In this document: positions 34,749 through 43,525 of the stretch, piece by piece
Numbering within the stretch: position 1 is the first letter of the stretch
Layout of the letters: each line of letters starts with the position of its first letter
Assembly (NCBI GenBank): GCA_035532035.1
Contig: DATKRS010000004.1
Span: 186,001 to 250,000 of the forward strand
Direction of reading: 5' to 3'
DNA length: 64,000 nucleotides
Origin: Candidatus Dormiibacterota bacterium
GTDB taxonomy: Bacteria; Vulcanimicrobiota; Vulcanimicrobiia; Vulcanimicrobiales; Vulcanimicrobiaceae
Made by a program: the position numbers and the translations under genes
Notes under the pieces: model-generated
Databases searched by the model: none
Seen by the model: only the letters and a program-made list of their open reading frames with translations
Told to the model about the DNA's origin: nothing

Positions 34749-35561
34749 GTGTCCATAGATCTCATCGCCCTCGATCTCGACGGGACGCTGCTCGATTCGC
34801 ACGAGCAGGTCTCCGAAGCCAATCGCGCCGCCATCGCAGCCGCACTCGCGGAGGGCATCCGCGTCGTCCTCGTGACCGGCCGTGGCGTCGAAGCCCCGAC
34901 GCAGATCTCTCACAACCTCGGGCTGGCGTTGCCGGTCATCTGCTGTCACGGCGCGCTCACGAAAGACATTCAGACGGGGAAGACCATCGGCCACATTCCC
35001 GTTCCCGCGATGTATGCGAAGCCGATGCTGGAGTTTGCGGAGGCGAAGGGCATCGACGTCGCAGTGTATCTGGAGGAGCGCTTCTATCGCATGCCGGGAG
35101 CGCGCCGCTATATGAGCGACATGCGCGGCCCTGAGTGGCAGGAGATTGCGAGCTTTCGGGATCTCCCGCAGATCGCTCCGACGTTTCTGCGCTTCCTTGG
35201 TACGGACGCCGTCTCCACGTTACGCGCGACGTTCGGCGATCTGCCGTTGCACTTCAAGTACGAAACGTGGGGTGAGTTCGAAGAGTGCGCGGTGACGAGC
35301 CGTGACGCGACGAAGCGCAATGCGCTTACGAATCTGTGCGCGACGTACGAGGTTCCGCGCGAACGCGTGCTTGCGATCGGCGACTCGCGCAACGACGTGC
35401 CGATGCTGCGCTGGGCCGGCATCGGCGTGGCGATGGGGAACGCCGAGCCGGACGTCGCCCGCGCGGTCGGGCGCGTGACGGCGGGGAACGACGACGACGG
35501 CGTCGCGCGGGCCATCGAGCGATACGTGCAAAGAGCGCCGTATCGCGCGCGCAGCGCATGA
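34749..35561 (+). CDS. Cof-type HAD phosphatase
   Basis: About 270 residues from GTG 34749 (a second GTG lies immediately upstream). Motif I is ALDLDGTLLDS, the Cof cap domain follows, motif III is the lysine of DATKRNALTNL and motif IV GDSRNDVPMLRWAGIGVAMGNA. Relatives dephosphorylate sugar phosphates or flavin and pyridoxal phosphates. It begins the operon with moaD, moaE, hydrolase and moeB, overlapping moaD by ATGA. A role in cofactor metabolism is plausible from this context but unproven. Confidence 0.9.
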   Translation: MSIDLIALDLDGTLLDSHEQVSEANRAAIAAALAEGIRVVLVTGRGVEAPTQISHNLGLALPVICCHGALTKDIQTGKTIGHIPVPAMYAKPMLEFAEAKGIDVAVYLEERFYRMPGARRYMSDMRGPEWQEIASFRDLPQIAPTFLRFLGTDAVSTLRATFGDLPLHFKYETWGEFEECAVTSRDATKRNALTNLCATYEVPRERVLAIGDSRNDVPMLRWAGIGVAMGNAEPDVARAVGRVTAGNDDDGVARAIERYVQRAPYRARSA

Positions 35562-35803
35562 CGGTTCGCGTCGTCGCCTTCGCGCGCATTCGCGAGCTGC
35601 TCGGCGCTTCGGAGAGCCTGCTGACGCTTCCCAGCGCAGCGCGCGTGCGCGACGCATGGTTGGCGTTGGCGGAACGTACGCCTGCGCTCCGCGAGCTGAG
35701 CCCGTCGACGCGCATCGCGCGCAACGGACTGCTCGTGCCGCGCGACGAGCGGCTGCAGGATGGAGACGAAATCGCGTTGCTGCCGCCGAGCGGGGGAGGG
35801 TAA
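35558..35803 (+). CDS. moaD: MoaD-like small subunit of molybdopterin synthase
   Basis: 81 residues with the ubiquitin-like fold signature: VRVVAFARIRELLGASE at the start, LQDGDEIALLPPSGGG at the end. The C-terminal Gly-Gly is the site of adenylation and thiocarboxylation. It donates sulfur to precursor Z together with MoaE, encoded 1 nt downstream. It overlaps the HAD gene (ATGA). Confidence 0.93.
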   Translation: MTVRVVAFARIRELLGASESLLTLPSAARVRDAWLALAERTPALRELSPSTRIARNGLLVPRDERLQDGDEIALLPPSGGG

Positions 35804-35804
35804 C

Positions 35805-36221
35805 GTGTTCGCCATCGCGCGTGACGAAATCGACGTAGCCGCCGTGGAGGAGGCCGTGCGCTCGCCGGAGTGCGGAGCGATCGTCACGTTCGTGGGCGCC
35901 GTGCGCGGGCAATCGGACGACGGCCTTCCCGTCGCTGGTCTCGAGTACGAGGCGCACGAGCCGCTGGCCATCGAAGCGTTCGAGCACATTGCGCGAGAGG
36001 CGCGAGCGCGCTGGGGCGAGCTTCGCGTTGCCGTCGTGCATCGCTCCGGTGTGCTCGACGTGGGCGACGTTGCCGTCGTGGTTGCCGTCGCGGCGCCGCA
36101 CCGGTCGGAAGCGTTCTCGGCGTGCGCCTTTGCAATCGACGAGCTGAAGCAGCGCGCGCCGATCTGGAAGAAGGAGCGCTATCGGGAAGGCTCGGCAGAC
36201 CGCTGGCGCGAGAATCCGTGA
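35805..36221 (+). CDS. moaE: Molybdopterin synthase catalytic subunit
   Basis: 138 residues, GTG start preceded by GGGAGGG. MoaE features are GAIVTFVGAVR, the LEYEAHEPLA segment, VAVVHRSGVLDVGDVAVVVAV and the catalytic lysines in KQRAPIWKKERY. It converts precursor Z to molybdopterin with thiocarboxylated MoaD. The gene overlaps the next one by GTGA. Confidence 0.95.
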   Translation: MFAIARDEIDVAAVEEAVRSPECGAIVTFVGAVRGQSDDGLPVAGLEYEAHEPLAIEAFEHIAREARARWGELRVAVVHRSGVLDVGDVAVVVAVAAPHRSEAFSACAFAIDELKQRAPIWKKERYREGSADRWRENP

Positions 36222-36934
36222 GGCTCGAGCTGCTTCGCGTCGCGGCCACGCGTAACGAGATCGCGGTCCTGCGCTACGTGCCGCGCAGGCCCCGCGGCCT
36301 CGCGCTCGTCGTTGCGCACGGGTATTCATCGTCGAAGCAGAATCTCGATCCATTGTGCGCGTTTCTTGCCGCGCACGGTTTCGAGCTCTTCAGCCTTGAC
36401 TTTCCCGGCCACAAGCTGGGTGCTTCGGGAGGACGCCTGCACGATTTCGAGGAGTGCCTCGACACGATGGCGTCGGTCACGCGCTCCGCGCGCTCGGAGT
36501 GCGGCGATCCTATCTTGCTCGGGCACAGCCTCGGAGCGGTGACCGCGCTCGTCTGCGCAGCCCGCGATCCGGCGATTCCGGGAGTCGTCGCGATCGCAAC
36601 CGGGTATCGCCGGCCGGCCGCGCTCGACGCGCTGCAACGAAACGTCACCGTCGATCTGCGCGCTGCCTACGTGGACGGCCCGTCGTTACCCGAGCTCTTT
36701 GCGGGCGTCGATGAGCGCCTCGACGAGGCGCTCCCGCTGCTCGCGGGGCGACCCGCGCTCTACGTGGCGGCCGAACGCGACGCGATGGTTCCACCGTCGA
36801 GCGTGAAGGAGCTGTACGAGCGCGCGCCCGAGCCCAAGCGCTTTGCACGCGTCGAGAGCAATCACACCGCGGCAGGCGAGCACGCGCGAACGCCGGTGCT
36901 GCAATGGCTAAACGAGTTGCAGCCGCGCACGTGA
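36218..36934 (+). CDS. Alpha/beta hydrolase
   Basis: 238 residues, GTG start. The HG oxyanion region VVAHGYSSSKQNL, nucleophile elbow LGHSLGAVTAL (Ser), and the late Asp/His pair (ALYVAAERDAMV, VESNHTAAG) are in order for a serine hydrolase with a catalytic triad. It is sandwiched between moaE and moeB with 4-nt overlaps, which is not a standard molybdopterin gene neighbour; substrate unknown. Confidence 0.87.
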   Translation: MRLELLRVAATRNEIAVLRYVPRRPRGLALVVAHGYSSSKQNLDPLCAFLAAHGFELFSLDFPGHKLGASGGRLHDFEECLDTMASVTRSARSECGDPILLGHSLGAVTALVCAARDPAIPGVVAIATGYRRPAALDALQRNVTVDLRAAYVDGPSLPELFAGVDERLDEALPLLAGRPALYVAAERDAMVPPSSVKELYERAPEPKRFARVESNHTAAGEHARTPVLQWLNELQPRT

Positions 36935-38040
36935 GCTCGCTTCAGGCTGCCGAACTACGGCGATACAGCAGGCATCTGCTGATCCCGGAGGTTGGCCTTG
37001 CGGGACAAGAGCGACTCGCACGTTCGCGCGCGCTCGTGATCGGCAGTGGCGGCCTGGGCTCGCCGGCGCTGCAGTACCTTGCCGCCGCGGGCGTCGGGCG
37101 CATCGGCATCATCGACGATGACGTCGTCGACGAGACGAACTTGCAGCGGCAGACGATCTTTGCGACGAGCGACGTCGGAACGCCGAAGGCGCAAGCCGCA
37201 GCAGAGCGCGTTCACGCAATCAACCCGTTCGTCGCGGTGGACGCGCTGCATCTGCGGTTTGCGCAAGAAAACGCGCGGGAGCTCGTTGCACTCTACGACG
37301 TCGTGCTCGATTGTAGCGATCGCTTTCCCACGCGGTACCTCGTCAACGATGCATGCATTCTCGAAGCTAAACCCGACGTGTACGGTTCGATCTTCCGGTT
37401 TGACGGCCAGATCGGCGTCTTCACGAAGGGCGCGCCTTGCTACCGGTGCCTCTATCCCGAACCTCCTCCGGCGGGAAGCGTGCCGACCTGCGCGGAGGGG
37501 GGCGTCCTCGGCGTTCTCGCAGGCATCGTGGGATCGTGGCAGGCGAACGAGGCGCTCAAGCTGCTGCTGGGAATCGGCGAGCCGCTTGCCGGCCGCCTGA
37601 TGCTGATCGATGCGCTTGGCGCGCGAACGCGCGAGGTATCTTTCGCGCGAGATCCGGCGTGCGCGCTCTGCGGGGAAGAGCGCGTACTAGATGAAGCGCG
37701 GGAGATGGACTACGGGGCGCCGACCTTGGGCGCGGGGGAGGAGGTCGACGCGGCGGACCTGGATGCGGTCCTCGGTGAATGGACGCTGCTCGACGTGCGG
37801 GAGCCGCACGAAGCCGTCCTCGGAATCATCGCCGGCGCGGTTGCGATTCCGGCTAGCCAGCTCGAAGCGCGCCTGCACGAGCTTGACAGCGCGAAACCGT
37901 ATGTGGTTGCGTGCCGCGTGGGCGCGAAATCGCAGTGGGCCGTCCAGCGTATGCGTGACGCCGGCTTCACTCGCGTGCGTCACGTGCGCGGCGGGTTGCT
38001 CGTCTACGCCGCGCGGCACGACGAGTTCGCGTTCTTCTAG
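36931..38040 (+). CDS. moeB: MoeB/ThiF-type adenylyltransferase with C-terminal rhodanese domain
   Basis: About 369 residues from the GTG overlapping the hydrolase stop (GTGA); an ATG 27 nt upstream is an alternative. The E1-like domain begins RYSRHLLIPEVG, with nucleotide-binding GSGGLGSPALQYLAAAGVG, and has zinc-type Cys motifs CYRCLYP and CALCGEE. Residues about 265-369 are a rhodanese (LLDVREPHEAVLGIIAGA, active-site Cys in VVACRVGAKS). It activates MoaD by adenylation and probably supplies sulfur, as in fused MoeBR proteins. Confidence 0.92.
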   Translation: MSSLQAAELRRYSRHLLIPEVGLAGQERLARSRALVIGSGGLGSPALQYLAAAGVGRIGIIDDDVVDETNLQRQTIFATSDVGTPKAQAAAERVHAINPFVAVDALHLRFAQENARELVALYDVVLDCSDRFPTRYLVNDACILEAKPDVYGSIFRFDGQIGVFTKGAPCYRCLYPEPPPAGSVPTCAEGGVLGVLAGIVGSWQANEALKLLLGIGEPLAGRLMLIDALGARTREVSFARDPACALCGEERVLDEAREMDYGAPTLGAGEEVDAADLDAVLGEWTLLDVREPHEAVLGIIAGAVAIPASQLEARLHELDSAKPYVVACRVGAKSQWAVQRMRDAGFTRVRHVRGGLLVYAARHDEFAFF

Positions 38041-38051
38041 GAGCCCAGGCG

Positions 38052-38903
38052 ATGAAGCAGAGGCTCTTCGGAAAAACGGGCGTCGCGGTGCCCGTCATCG
38101 GTCAAGGAACATGGGATATTCCCGAGCGCGGCGACGGGCGCGCGCACGCGCTCGCCGCGCTCCGGCGGGGCATCGAGTTGGGCATGACGCACGTCGATAC
38201 GGCAGAGATGTACGGGGCTGGACGCGTGGAGGAGATCGTCGGCGAAGCGATCGCCGGCATTGCGAGAGACGGTCTCTTCATCGCGAGCAAAGTTCTCCCG
38301 AGCAATGCGAGCTTCGAGGGAACGCTTGCGGCATGCGATGCCTCCTTGCGGCGCTTGCGGCTCGACTATCTCGACCTCTACATGCTGCATTGGCCCTCGG
38401 AGTATCCACTGGCGGAGACGATGCGTGCGTTCGAGCGTCTGGTGCGCGACGGCAAGACGCGCTTCGTCGGCGTGAGCAACTTCGAGCTCGAGGAGATGCA
38501 GGAAGCGATGCGTGATCTTCGAGACGTTCCGCTAGCGTGCAATCAGGTGCTCTATCACCTGCGCGAACGCGGCGTCGAGCGGCGCCTAATCCCGGCGGCA
38601 CGCGATGCCCAAGCAGCCGTCGTGGCGTACACGCCGTTCGGTCGCGGAAGCTTCCCGCGCGCTCTCGCTGCGCCCGGCGGCGTTCTCGATCGGGTCGCGC
38701 GCAAGCACGGTGTGACGCCGCGAACGGTGATTCTCGCATTTCTGACGCGCGAGCCGAACGTGTTCACGATTCCGAAGGCATCGAGCATCACGCACGTGGA
38801 AGAGAACGCTCGTGCCGGCGACTTGCAGCTCGATGCCGAGGACGTCGCGGCGATCGACGCGGCATCGCCCATGGGCCCCGATGGACCGCTCGCAACGCTC
38901 TGA
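38052..38903 (+). CDS. Aldo/keto reductase
   Basis: 283 residues with the AKR (beta-alpha)8 fold. The catalytic tetrad is Asp and Tyr in HVDTAEMYGAGRVEE, Lys in FIASKV and His in YMLHWPS; the NADPH-binding FTIPKASSITHVEENA is near the C-terminus. It reduces carbonyl compounds with NADPH. It follows moeB by 11 nt in the same transcription unit. Confidence 0.92.
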   Translation: MKQRLFGKTGVAVPVIGQGTWDIPERGDGRAHALAALRRGIELGMTHVDTAEMYGAGRVEEIVGEAIAGIARDGLFIASKVLPSNASFEGTLAACDASLRRLRLDYLDLYMLHWPSEYPLAETMRAFERLVRDGKTRFVGVSNFELEEMQEAMRDLRDVPLACNQVLYHLRERGVERRLIPAARDAQAAVVAYTPFGRGSFPRALAAPGGVLDRVARKHGVTPRTVILAFLTREPNVFTIPKASSITHVEENARAGDLQLDAEDVAAIDAASPMGPDGPLATL

Positions 38904-39008
38904 GGCGCGGGATGCCGCGCTCGTGCCATCGTCGGGCACGGCCGGCCCGAGAAAGGCGAGATTCGTGCGCAGGTCGGCGCGGCGTTCGACTGGTTGATGG
39001 AGCGTTGA
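38904..39008 (+). pseudogene. Short 3' remnant of a lost gene between the reductase and queG
   Basis: In the frame of the reductase stop, 34 sense codons lead to TGA 39006-39008, including IVGHGRPEKGEIRAQVGAAF. That text looks like protein, not random sequence, but no usable start codon precedes it. Its TGA overlaps the TTG of queG as TTGA, the same coupling seen elsewhere in the window. I infer that a gene was deleted here, leaving its last codons. Confidence 0.35.
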
Positions 39009-40141
39009 CGAGAACGGTGGTTGCGAAGGAGGCCGTGGTCGAGCTCGTGCGCGATGCTGCAGCGGAGAACGGAGCGTGTGACGTGCGCATTGCTCCGGCA
39101 TTCGTCGACGAAACCACGCGTACGCGGCTGCGTGCGGCGTTCGCGCGCGGCGATTTCGCGACGTGGGGCTATGGCGACGACCGGGCCGTGCGAGCCACGG
39201 ACCCGGCGACGATTCTCGAGCGCGCAAGCAGCGTGCTGTGCGTTGCGTTCGCCTACGCGACCGCCGCGCCGAGTCGCGCGCCCTTGACAGGGCGCGTCTC
39301 GAACTACGCGTGGTCGCTCGACTACCACGAACGCTTGTTGCACGTGCTTCGAGCGGCGGCCCGTCGCATCGACGAGCTGGCCGGTGCGCCCGTGACGGCT
39401 ATCGCCTGCGACACGAAACCGATTGCCGAACGTGCGTACGCAGCACGTGCGGGGCTGGGTTGGACCGGCAAGCACACGAATCTGATCTCCCGCCGCCTGG
39501 GATCGTACGTCTTTCTGGGGGAGATCGTCACCACGCTCGAGCTCGAGCCGGACGCGCCGCTGCGTACCGGTTGCGGGGCGTGCTCGCGTTGCGTCGATGC
39601 GTGTCCGACGGGCGCGCTTCGCGGCGATTATACGATCGATGCGACGCGCTGCATCTCCGATTTGACACAGCGCACGGACGCGATTCCACGCGAGCTCCGT
39701 CCGCTCGTCGGCGAGTGGGTGTGGGGATGCGACATCTGCCAGAGCGTTTGCCCGCCGACGCAGCGGGCGGGCGAGCGCGGAGCGCGCGCGGACGCGGCGG
39801 TGAACGCATTCGCGGCCACGCCTGAACTCGTGCGCCTGCTGCGGATGCGCTCGAGCGAGTACCGCAGGTACATTGCACGTACGGCGATGGGCTGGCGAGG
39901 CGCCGCCGTGTTGCGCCGTAACGCGGCGGTGGCGCTTGGCAACGCGTTGGATCGTTCGACCGTTCCGGCGCTGGTGGAGGCCTTGGATCGCGACCCGCAC
40001 CCGATGGTGCGCGGGCACGCAGCCTGGGCCTTGGGACGCATCGGATCCCCAGCGGCGCTCGCGGCACTGCAGGCGCGGATGGAATGCGAACGAGACGGTA
40101 CGGTACGCGAGGAGATCGCAGCAGTGCTCGTGCGCACGTGA
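39005..40141 (+). CDS. queG: Epoxyqueuosine reductase
   Basis: 378 residues from TTG 39005; GTG 39017 is an alternative. QueG features: DTKPIAERAYAARAGLGWTGKH, two ferredoxin-type [4Fe-4S] cysteine sets (TGCGACSRCVDACPTGA and WGCDICQSVCP), and C-terminal HEAT-like repeats (LGNALDRSTVPALVEALDRDP, AWALGRIGSPAALAAL). It reduces epoxyqueuosine to queuosine in tRNA using cobalamin. It overlaps the photolyase gene by GTGA. Confidence 0.9.
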   Translation: MTRTVVAKEAVVELVRDAAAENGACDVRIAPAFVDETTRTRLRAAFARGDFATWGYGDDRAVRATDPATILERASSVLCVAFAYATAAPSRAPLTGRVSNYAWSLDYHERLLHVLRAAARRIDELAGAPVTAIACDTKPIAERAYAARAGLGWTGKHTNLISRRLGSYVFLGEIVTTLELEPDAPLRTGCGACSRCVDACPTGALRGDYTIDATRCISDLTQRTDAIPRELRPLVGEWVWGCDICQSVCPPTQRAGERGARADAAVNAFAATPELVRLLRMRSSEYRRYIARTAMGWRGAAVLRRNAAVALGNALDRSTVPALVEALDRDPHPMVRGHAAWALGRIGSPAALAALQARMECERDGTVREEIAAVLVRT

Positions 40142-41568
40142 TCGTCTGCCGATTCACGCGCGACCTACGCTTGGAGGATCACGCCGCACTCGCGACGGCA
40201 GCGGATCGCGGGCCCGTCCTTCCGGCGCTGGTCGTCGACGGCGAGCTGAACGCAAGTCTCCGCCGGTCGCCGCGCCGCGCGGCGTTCTTTGCCGGCGCGG
40301 TGCGCGCGCTCGATGAGGCGTTGCGCGAGCGTGGGAGCCGCCTCGTCGTACGTCGCGGCGAAGCCCCCGAAGCGTTGGTGCGCTTGGCGCGAGAGAGCGG
40401 GGCGAGCGGCATCGTCTGGAGCGCTCGATACGACGGCGCGGGCGCGCGCGCCGATCTATCGCTACGCGCGTCATTGGAAGAGGCGGGCGTGCACGCGCAA
40501 TGCGTTCACGATGCTCCGGCAATCGGCCCCGAAGAGATCGCACGCAGCCCGGACGGCGGTTATCGCGCGTTCCAGCCGTACTTCGAGCGCTGGCGATCGC
40601 TCCCGATCGCATCCTACGATCGTCCGATCCTCCTGCACTTTGCGCAGCCCGAGAGCGAGAGCGAGGCCTTGCCGGCAGCGCGAGAGTTCGGGGCAACGAG
40701 CGCGGCGGAGGACGCCGCACCAGCCCACGCGCTCGAGCGCCTCCAGGCGTTCCTTGACGGCGCCGCGCGCGGATATGCGGCAGATCGCTACCTGCCCGCG
40801 GTCGACGGAACGTCGCGCCTTTGCGCGCACCTTTCGTTTGGAACGCTCGCGCTGCGGACGGCGGTGCGCGCAACCCAACGCTGCCTCGAGAATCCCTTTC
40901 TGCTCAACGAGGAGCGCCGCTCCCTGCGCCTCTTCCTGCGCTCGCTTGCGTTGCGCGACTTCTTTCTGCAGCTCGCATGGTTCCATCCCGAGACCGACGA
41001 CGCGGCACTGCAGGTGCGCATGCGCGAGTTCGCGTTTGCACGGCAGCACCCGCATCTCGATGCGTGGAGAGAAGGCAGGACCGGATACCCGCTCGTCGAT
41101 GCGGGAATCCGGCAGTTGCGAAAGACGGGGTGGATGCATCCGCACGTCCGCTCGGTGGCTGCCTCTTTTCTCTGCTTCGATTTGGGAGTGGACTGGCGCG
41201 TAGGGCGGGAGACCTGGGATCGTTTCGAGGTCGAGGACGATGCGGCAATCGCGAGCGGAAACTGGCAATGGATTGCGGGCATCGGTGCAGATCTCGTGCA
41301 GTATCCGAGGATCTACAACCCTCGCCGCCAACAGCTGCGCTTCGACCCGCTGGGTGAGTACGTGCGGCGATGGATTCCGGAGCTGGCGCACGCGCCGTTG
41401 CACGGTGCACGCGAGCGCGTGCCGATGCTGCCGCTTTACGACGCAGCATCATACCCGTCGCCGGTGGTCGATCACGCGCGCGAAGCGCGCGCGTTTCTCG
41501 AGCGCTATCGCTCGTACGCCGCGCCCCGGCGGGGCGGCGCGCAAGGTTCCCCGGCGACGGGGGGGTAA
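40138..41568 (+). CDS. Divergent photolyase/cryptochrome-family flavoprotein
   Basis: About 476 residues from GTG 40138. The N-terminal Rossmann-like antenna domain (VCRFTRDLRLEDHAALATA) and FAD-binding C-terminal domain (GYPLVDAGIRQLRKTGWMHPHVRSVAASFLCFDLGVDWR, GNWQWIAGIGAD) identify the class I photolyase/cryptochrome family. By alignment to E. coli PhrB, Asn378, which faces flavin N5, is Ala, the Asn-Arg of the M-H-N-R motif is Pro-His, and Trp306 of the electron-transfer triad is Leu; Trp382 and Trp359 are kept. It could be a repair enzyme with altered flavin chemistry or a light or redox sensor. Confidence 0.85.
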   Translation: MIVCRFTRDLRLEDHAALATAADRGPVLPALVVDGELNASLRRSPRRAAFFAGAVRALDEALRERGSRLVVRRGEAPEALVRLARESGASGIVWSARYDGAGARADLSLRASLEEAGVHAQCVHDAPAIGPEEIARSPDGGYRAFQPYFERWRSLPIASYDRPILLHFAQPESESEALPAAREFGATSAAEDAAPAHALERLQAFLDGAARGYAADRYLPAVDGTSRLCAHLSFGTLALRTAVRATQRCLENPFLLNEERRSLRLFLRSLALRDFFLQLAWFHPETDDAALQVRMREFAFARQHPHLDAWREGRTGYPLVDAGIRQLRKTGWMHPHVRSVAASFLCFDLGVDWRVGRETWDRFEVEDDAAIASGNWQWIAGIGADLVQYPRIYNPRRQQLRFDPLGEYVRRWIPELAHAPLHGARERVPMLPLYDAASYPSPVVDHAREARAFLERYRSYAAPRRGGAQGSPATGG

Positions 41569-41579
41569 CCGGGTAACGG

Positions 41580-43325
41580 ATGACCCGCCGGGCGGTACTT
41601 CAGCGTCTTGCACGCGAGGCGCGACCCTATTACCCGCGCATCGGCATCGCGTTGGCGCTCGGAACGCTCGCCGGTGTGCTGAGCCTGGTCGCGCCGTGGG
41701 CCTTCGGCGCGATCATCGGGCGGGTGCTCGCTCCGCCCGCAGGACACCACCCCGACGTGCGCGTGCTCTATTTCGGCTTGGCAGCGACGTTTGCCGCGCA
41801 ACTCCTCGCCAATCTCGCGACATACTTTCAGACGTACCTGACGGCGTGGAGCGGCCAACACCTGATCGCGCGGTGGCGCGTCGCACTCTTTACGCGCGTG
41901 TTGAACCTCCCGCTCGGAGAGTTCGACAAGTGGCGTCCGGGCGAGCTCATCGCGCGTTTCAGCAACGATCTCCAGCTCATGACCGACGCGGTGAGCGTCT
42001 CCCTGCCGCAGTTCGTCGTTGCCGTGGTGACGTTTGCCGCATCCTTCGCGATGATGATCTACCTCGATTGGCTCCTGACGCTGACGCTCGTCGTCGTCGC
42101 TCCGATCGTGTCGTTTGCCGTGTCGAAGTTCCAGGGCCTGATCTCCACGAGCACGCTCAACACGCAGGAGCGCGTCGCGGACCTGTCGGCGAATCTCGCC
42201 GAGGTTTTAAGCGGCCAGCGCGTGGTCAAAGCGTTCGGTGGAGAAGAGTACGAGATTCGGCGTTTTCGCCGCTCGAACGACGACTTCTTCGGCGCGTATA
42301 TGAAGCTTACGCAGTTCATCCAAACGCAGCCGCTCGTCGTTTCGACGATCATGGTGCTGGCCGTCGTGATCATCATGTGGCTCTCGGTGCGGGAAGTACT
42401 CGTCGGGCGCCTGACGACGGAGCACGTCTTCAACTACTGGCTGCTCCTGGTCAATCTCGCCAACCCGCTGAATCGTCTAGCCGCGTTCGTCGGCGATCTC
42501 GCGAAGTCGGTCGTCGGCGCGGGGCGCGTTTTCGAGATTCTCGATCTCCCGGTCGAAGTAGCGGATCGCCCCGGAGCGCGGCCGCTCGAGGTAATGAAGG
42601 GGGCGATCGACTTCGAGAACGTCTCGTTTTGGTACAAGCTCGACGATCCGCCGGCGCTAACCGGCGTGAACGCGAGCGTTGCTGCAGGCGAGATCGTCGC
42701 GCTCGTCGGCCGATCGGGTGCGGGGAAGACGACCCTCGTGAATCTCGTACCACGTTTTTACGAACCGCAGCGCGGCGTCGTGCGAATCGACGGAACCGAC
42801 GTCGCGGAGATTCGGCTCGCGGATCTCCGTCGCGCGATCGGCATCGTGCCGCAAGATCCGCAGCTGCTGCGCGGCACGATCCTCGACAATATTCGTTACG
42901 GGCGCCTCGACGCGCCCGATGACGAGGCGCGCGCGGCGGCGCGCGACGCGAATGCCGACGAGTTCGTCGAAGCGTTGCCGGACGGCTATGCGACGCAGGT
43001 CGGAGAGCGCGGCATACGTCTGTCAGGCGGGGAGCGGCAACGCATCGCGATTGCCCGTGCATTGCTGCGCGACCCTCGAATCCTGATTCTGGACGAGGCG
43101 ACGAGCGCGCTGGACTCTCATTCGGAAGCGTTGATCCAGCAAGCGCTAGAGCGCCTGATGCAAGGCCGCACGACGCTCATCATCGCGCACCGCCTGTCGA
43201 CGATCCGCCGCGCGCATCGTATTCTCTACATCGAAGGAGGCCGGGTAGCCGAGATCGGCACGCACGACGAGCTGATCACGCGCGGCGGGGCCTATGCTTC
43301 CCTTCACTCTGCGCAGTTCGCGTAA
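41580..43325 (+). CDS. MsbA-like ABC exporter (membrane plus ATPase half-transporter)
   Basis: 581 residues. An N-terminal six-helix ABC transmembrane domain (about 20-310) is followed by an ATPase domain with Walker A VGRSGAGKTT, Q-loop VPQDPQLL, signature RLSGGERQRIAIARAL, Walker B ILILDEATSALD and switch His in IIAHRLST. It forms a homodimeric exporter of lipids, drugs or peptides. It starts 11 nt after the photolyase stop and is followed by a 62-residue membrane protein. Confidence 0.93.
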   Translation: MTRRAVLQRLAREARPYYPRIGIALALGTLAGVLSLVAPWAFGAIIGRVLAPPAGHHPDVRVLYFGLAATFAAQLLANLATYFQTYLTAWSGQHLIARWRVALFTRVLNLPLGEFDKWRPGELIARFSNDLQLMTDAVSVSLPQFVVAVVTFAASFAMMIYLDWLLTLTLVVVAPIVSFAVSKFQGLISTSTLNTQERVADLSANLAEVLSGQRVVKAFGGEEYEIRRFRRSNDDFFGAYMKLTQFIQTQPLVVSTIMVLAVVIIMWLSVREVLVGRLTTEHVFNYWLLLVNLANPLNRLAAFVGDLAKSVVGAGRVFEILDLPVEVADRPGARPLEVMKGAIDFENVSFWYKLDDPPALTGVNASVAAGEIVALVGRSGAGKTTLVNLVPRFYEPQRGVVRIDGTDVAEIRLADLRRAIGIVPQDPQLLRGTILDNIRYGRLDAPDDEARAAARDANADEFVEALPDGYATQVGERGIRLSGGERQRIAIARALLRDPRILILDEATSALDSHSEALIQQALERLMQGRTTLIIAHRLSTIRRAHRILYIEGGRVAEIGTHDELITRGGAYASLHSAQFA

Positions 43326-43336
43326 CAGGAGCCGCT

Positions 43337-43525
43337 GTGAAACTCATCGTCGAGCTGATTCTCTCGGTCATACTGCATCCCATCGCCGTGATCTTCGCAT
43401 GGATCAATCTCATCGGGCGCGACGACATGGACGGGTGGAAGAAGCTGCTATGGGCGCTGGTCTGCCTCTTGTGGCCGATCGGCGTGCTGCTCTACATTCT
43501 TCTGGGGGACGGCGCCCTGTGGTAA
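43337..43525 (+). CDS. Small two-helix membrane protein
   Basis: 62 residues from GTG 43337, with AGGAG 7 nt upstream. Two hydrophobic segments (LIVELILSVILHPIAVIFAWI and LLWALVCLLWPIGVLLYILL) flank a short charged loop GRDDMDGWKK, similar to the phospholipase-D-N-terminal-like (PLDc_N) membrane module. It is 11 nt after the ABC exporter and likely co-expressed. The 3' end overlaps the FecR-like gene on the other strand by 34 bp. Confidence 0.72.
   Translation: MKLIVELILSVILHPIAVIFAWINLIGRDDMDGWKKLLWALVCLLWPIGVLLYILLGDGALW

Noticed and set aside
38555-40018. 487-codon minus-strand frame opposite queG and the reductase
   Set aside because: Both plus-strand genes show full catalytic motifs; the frame has no recognisable motif.
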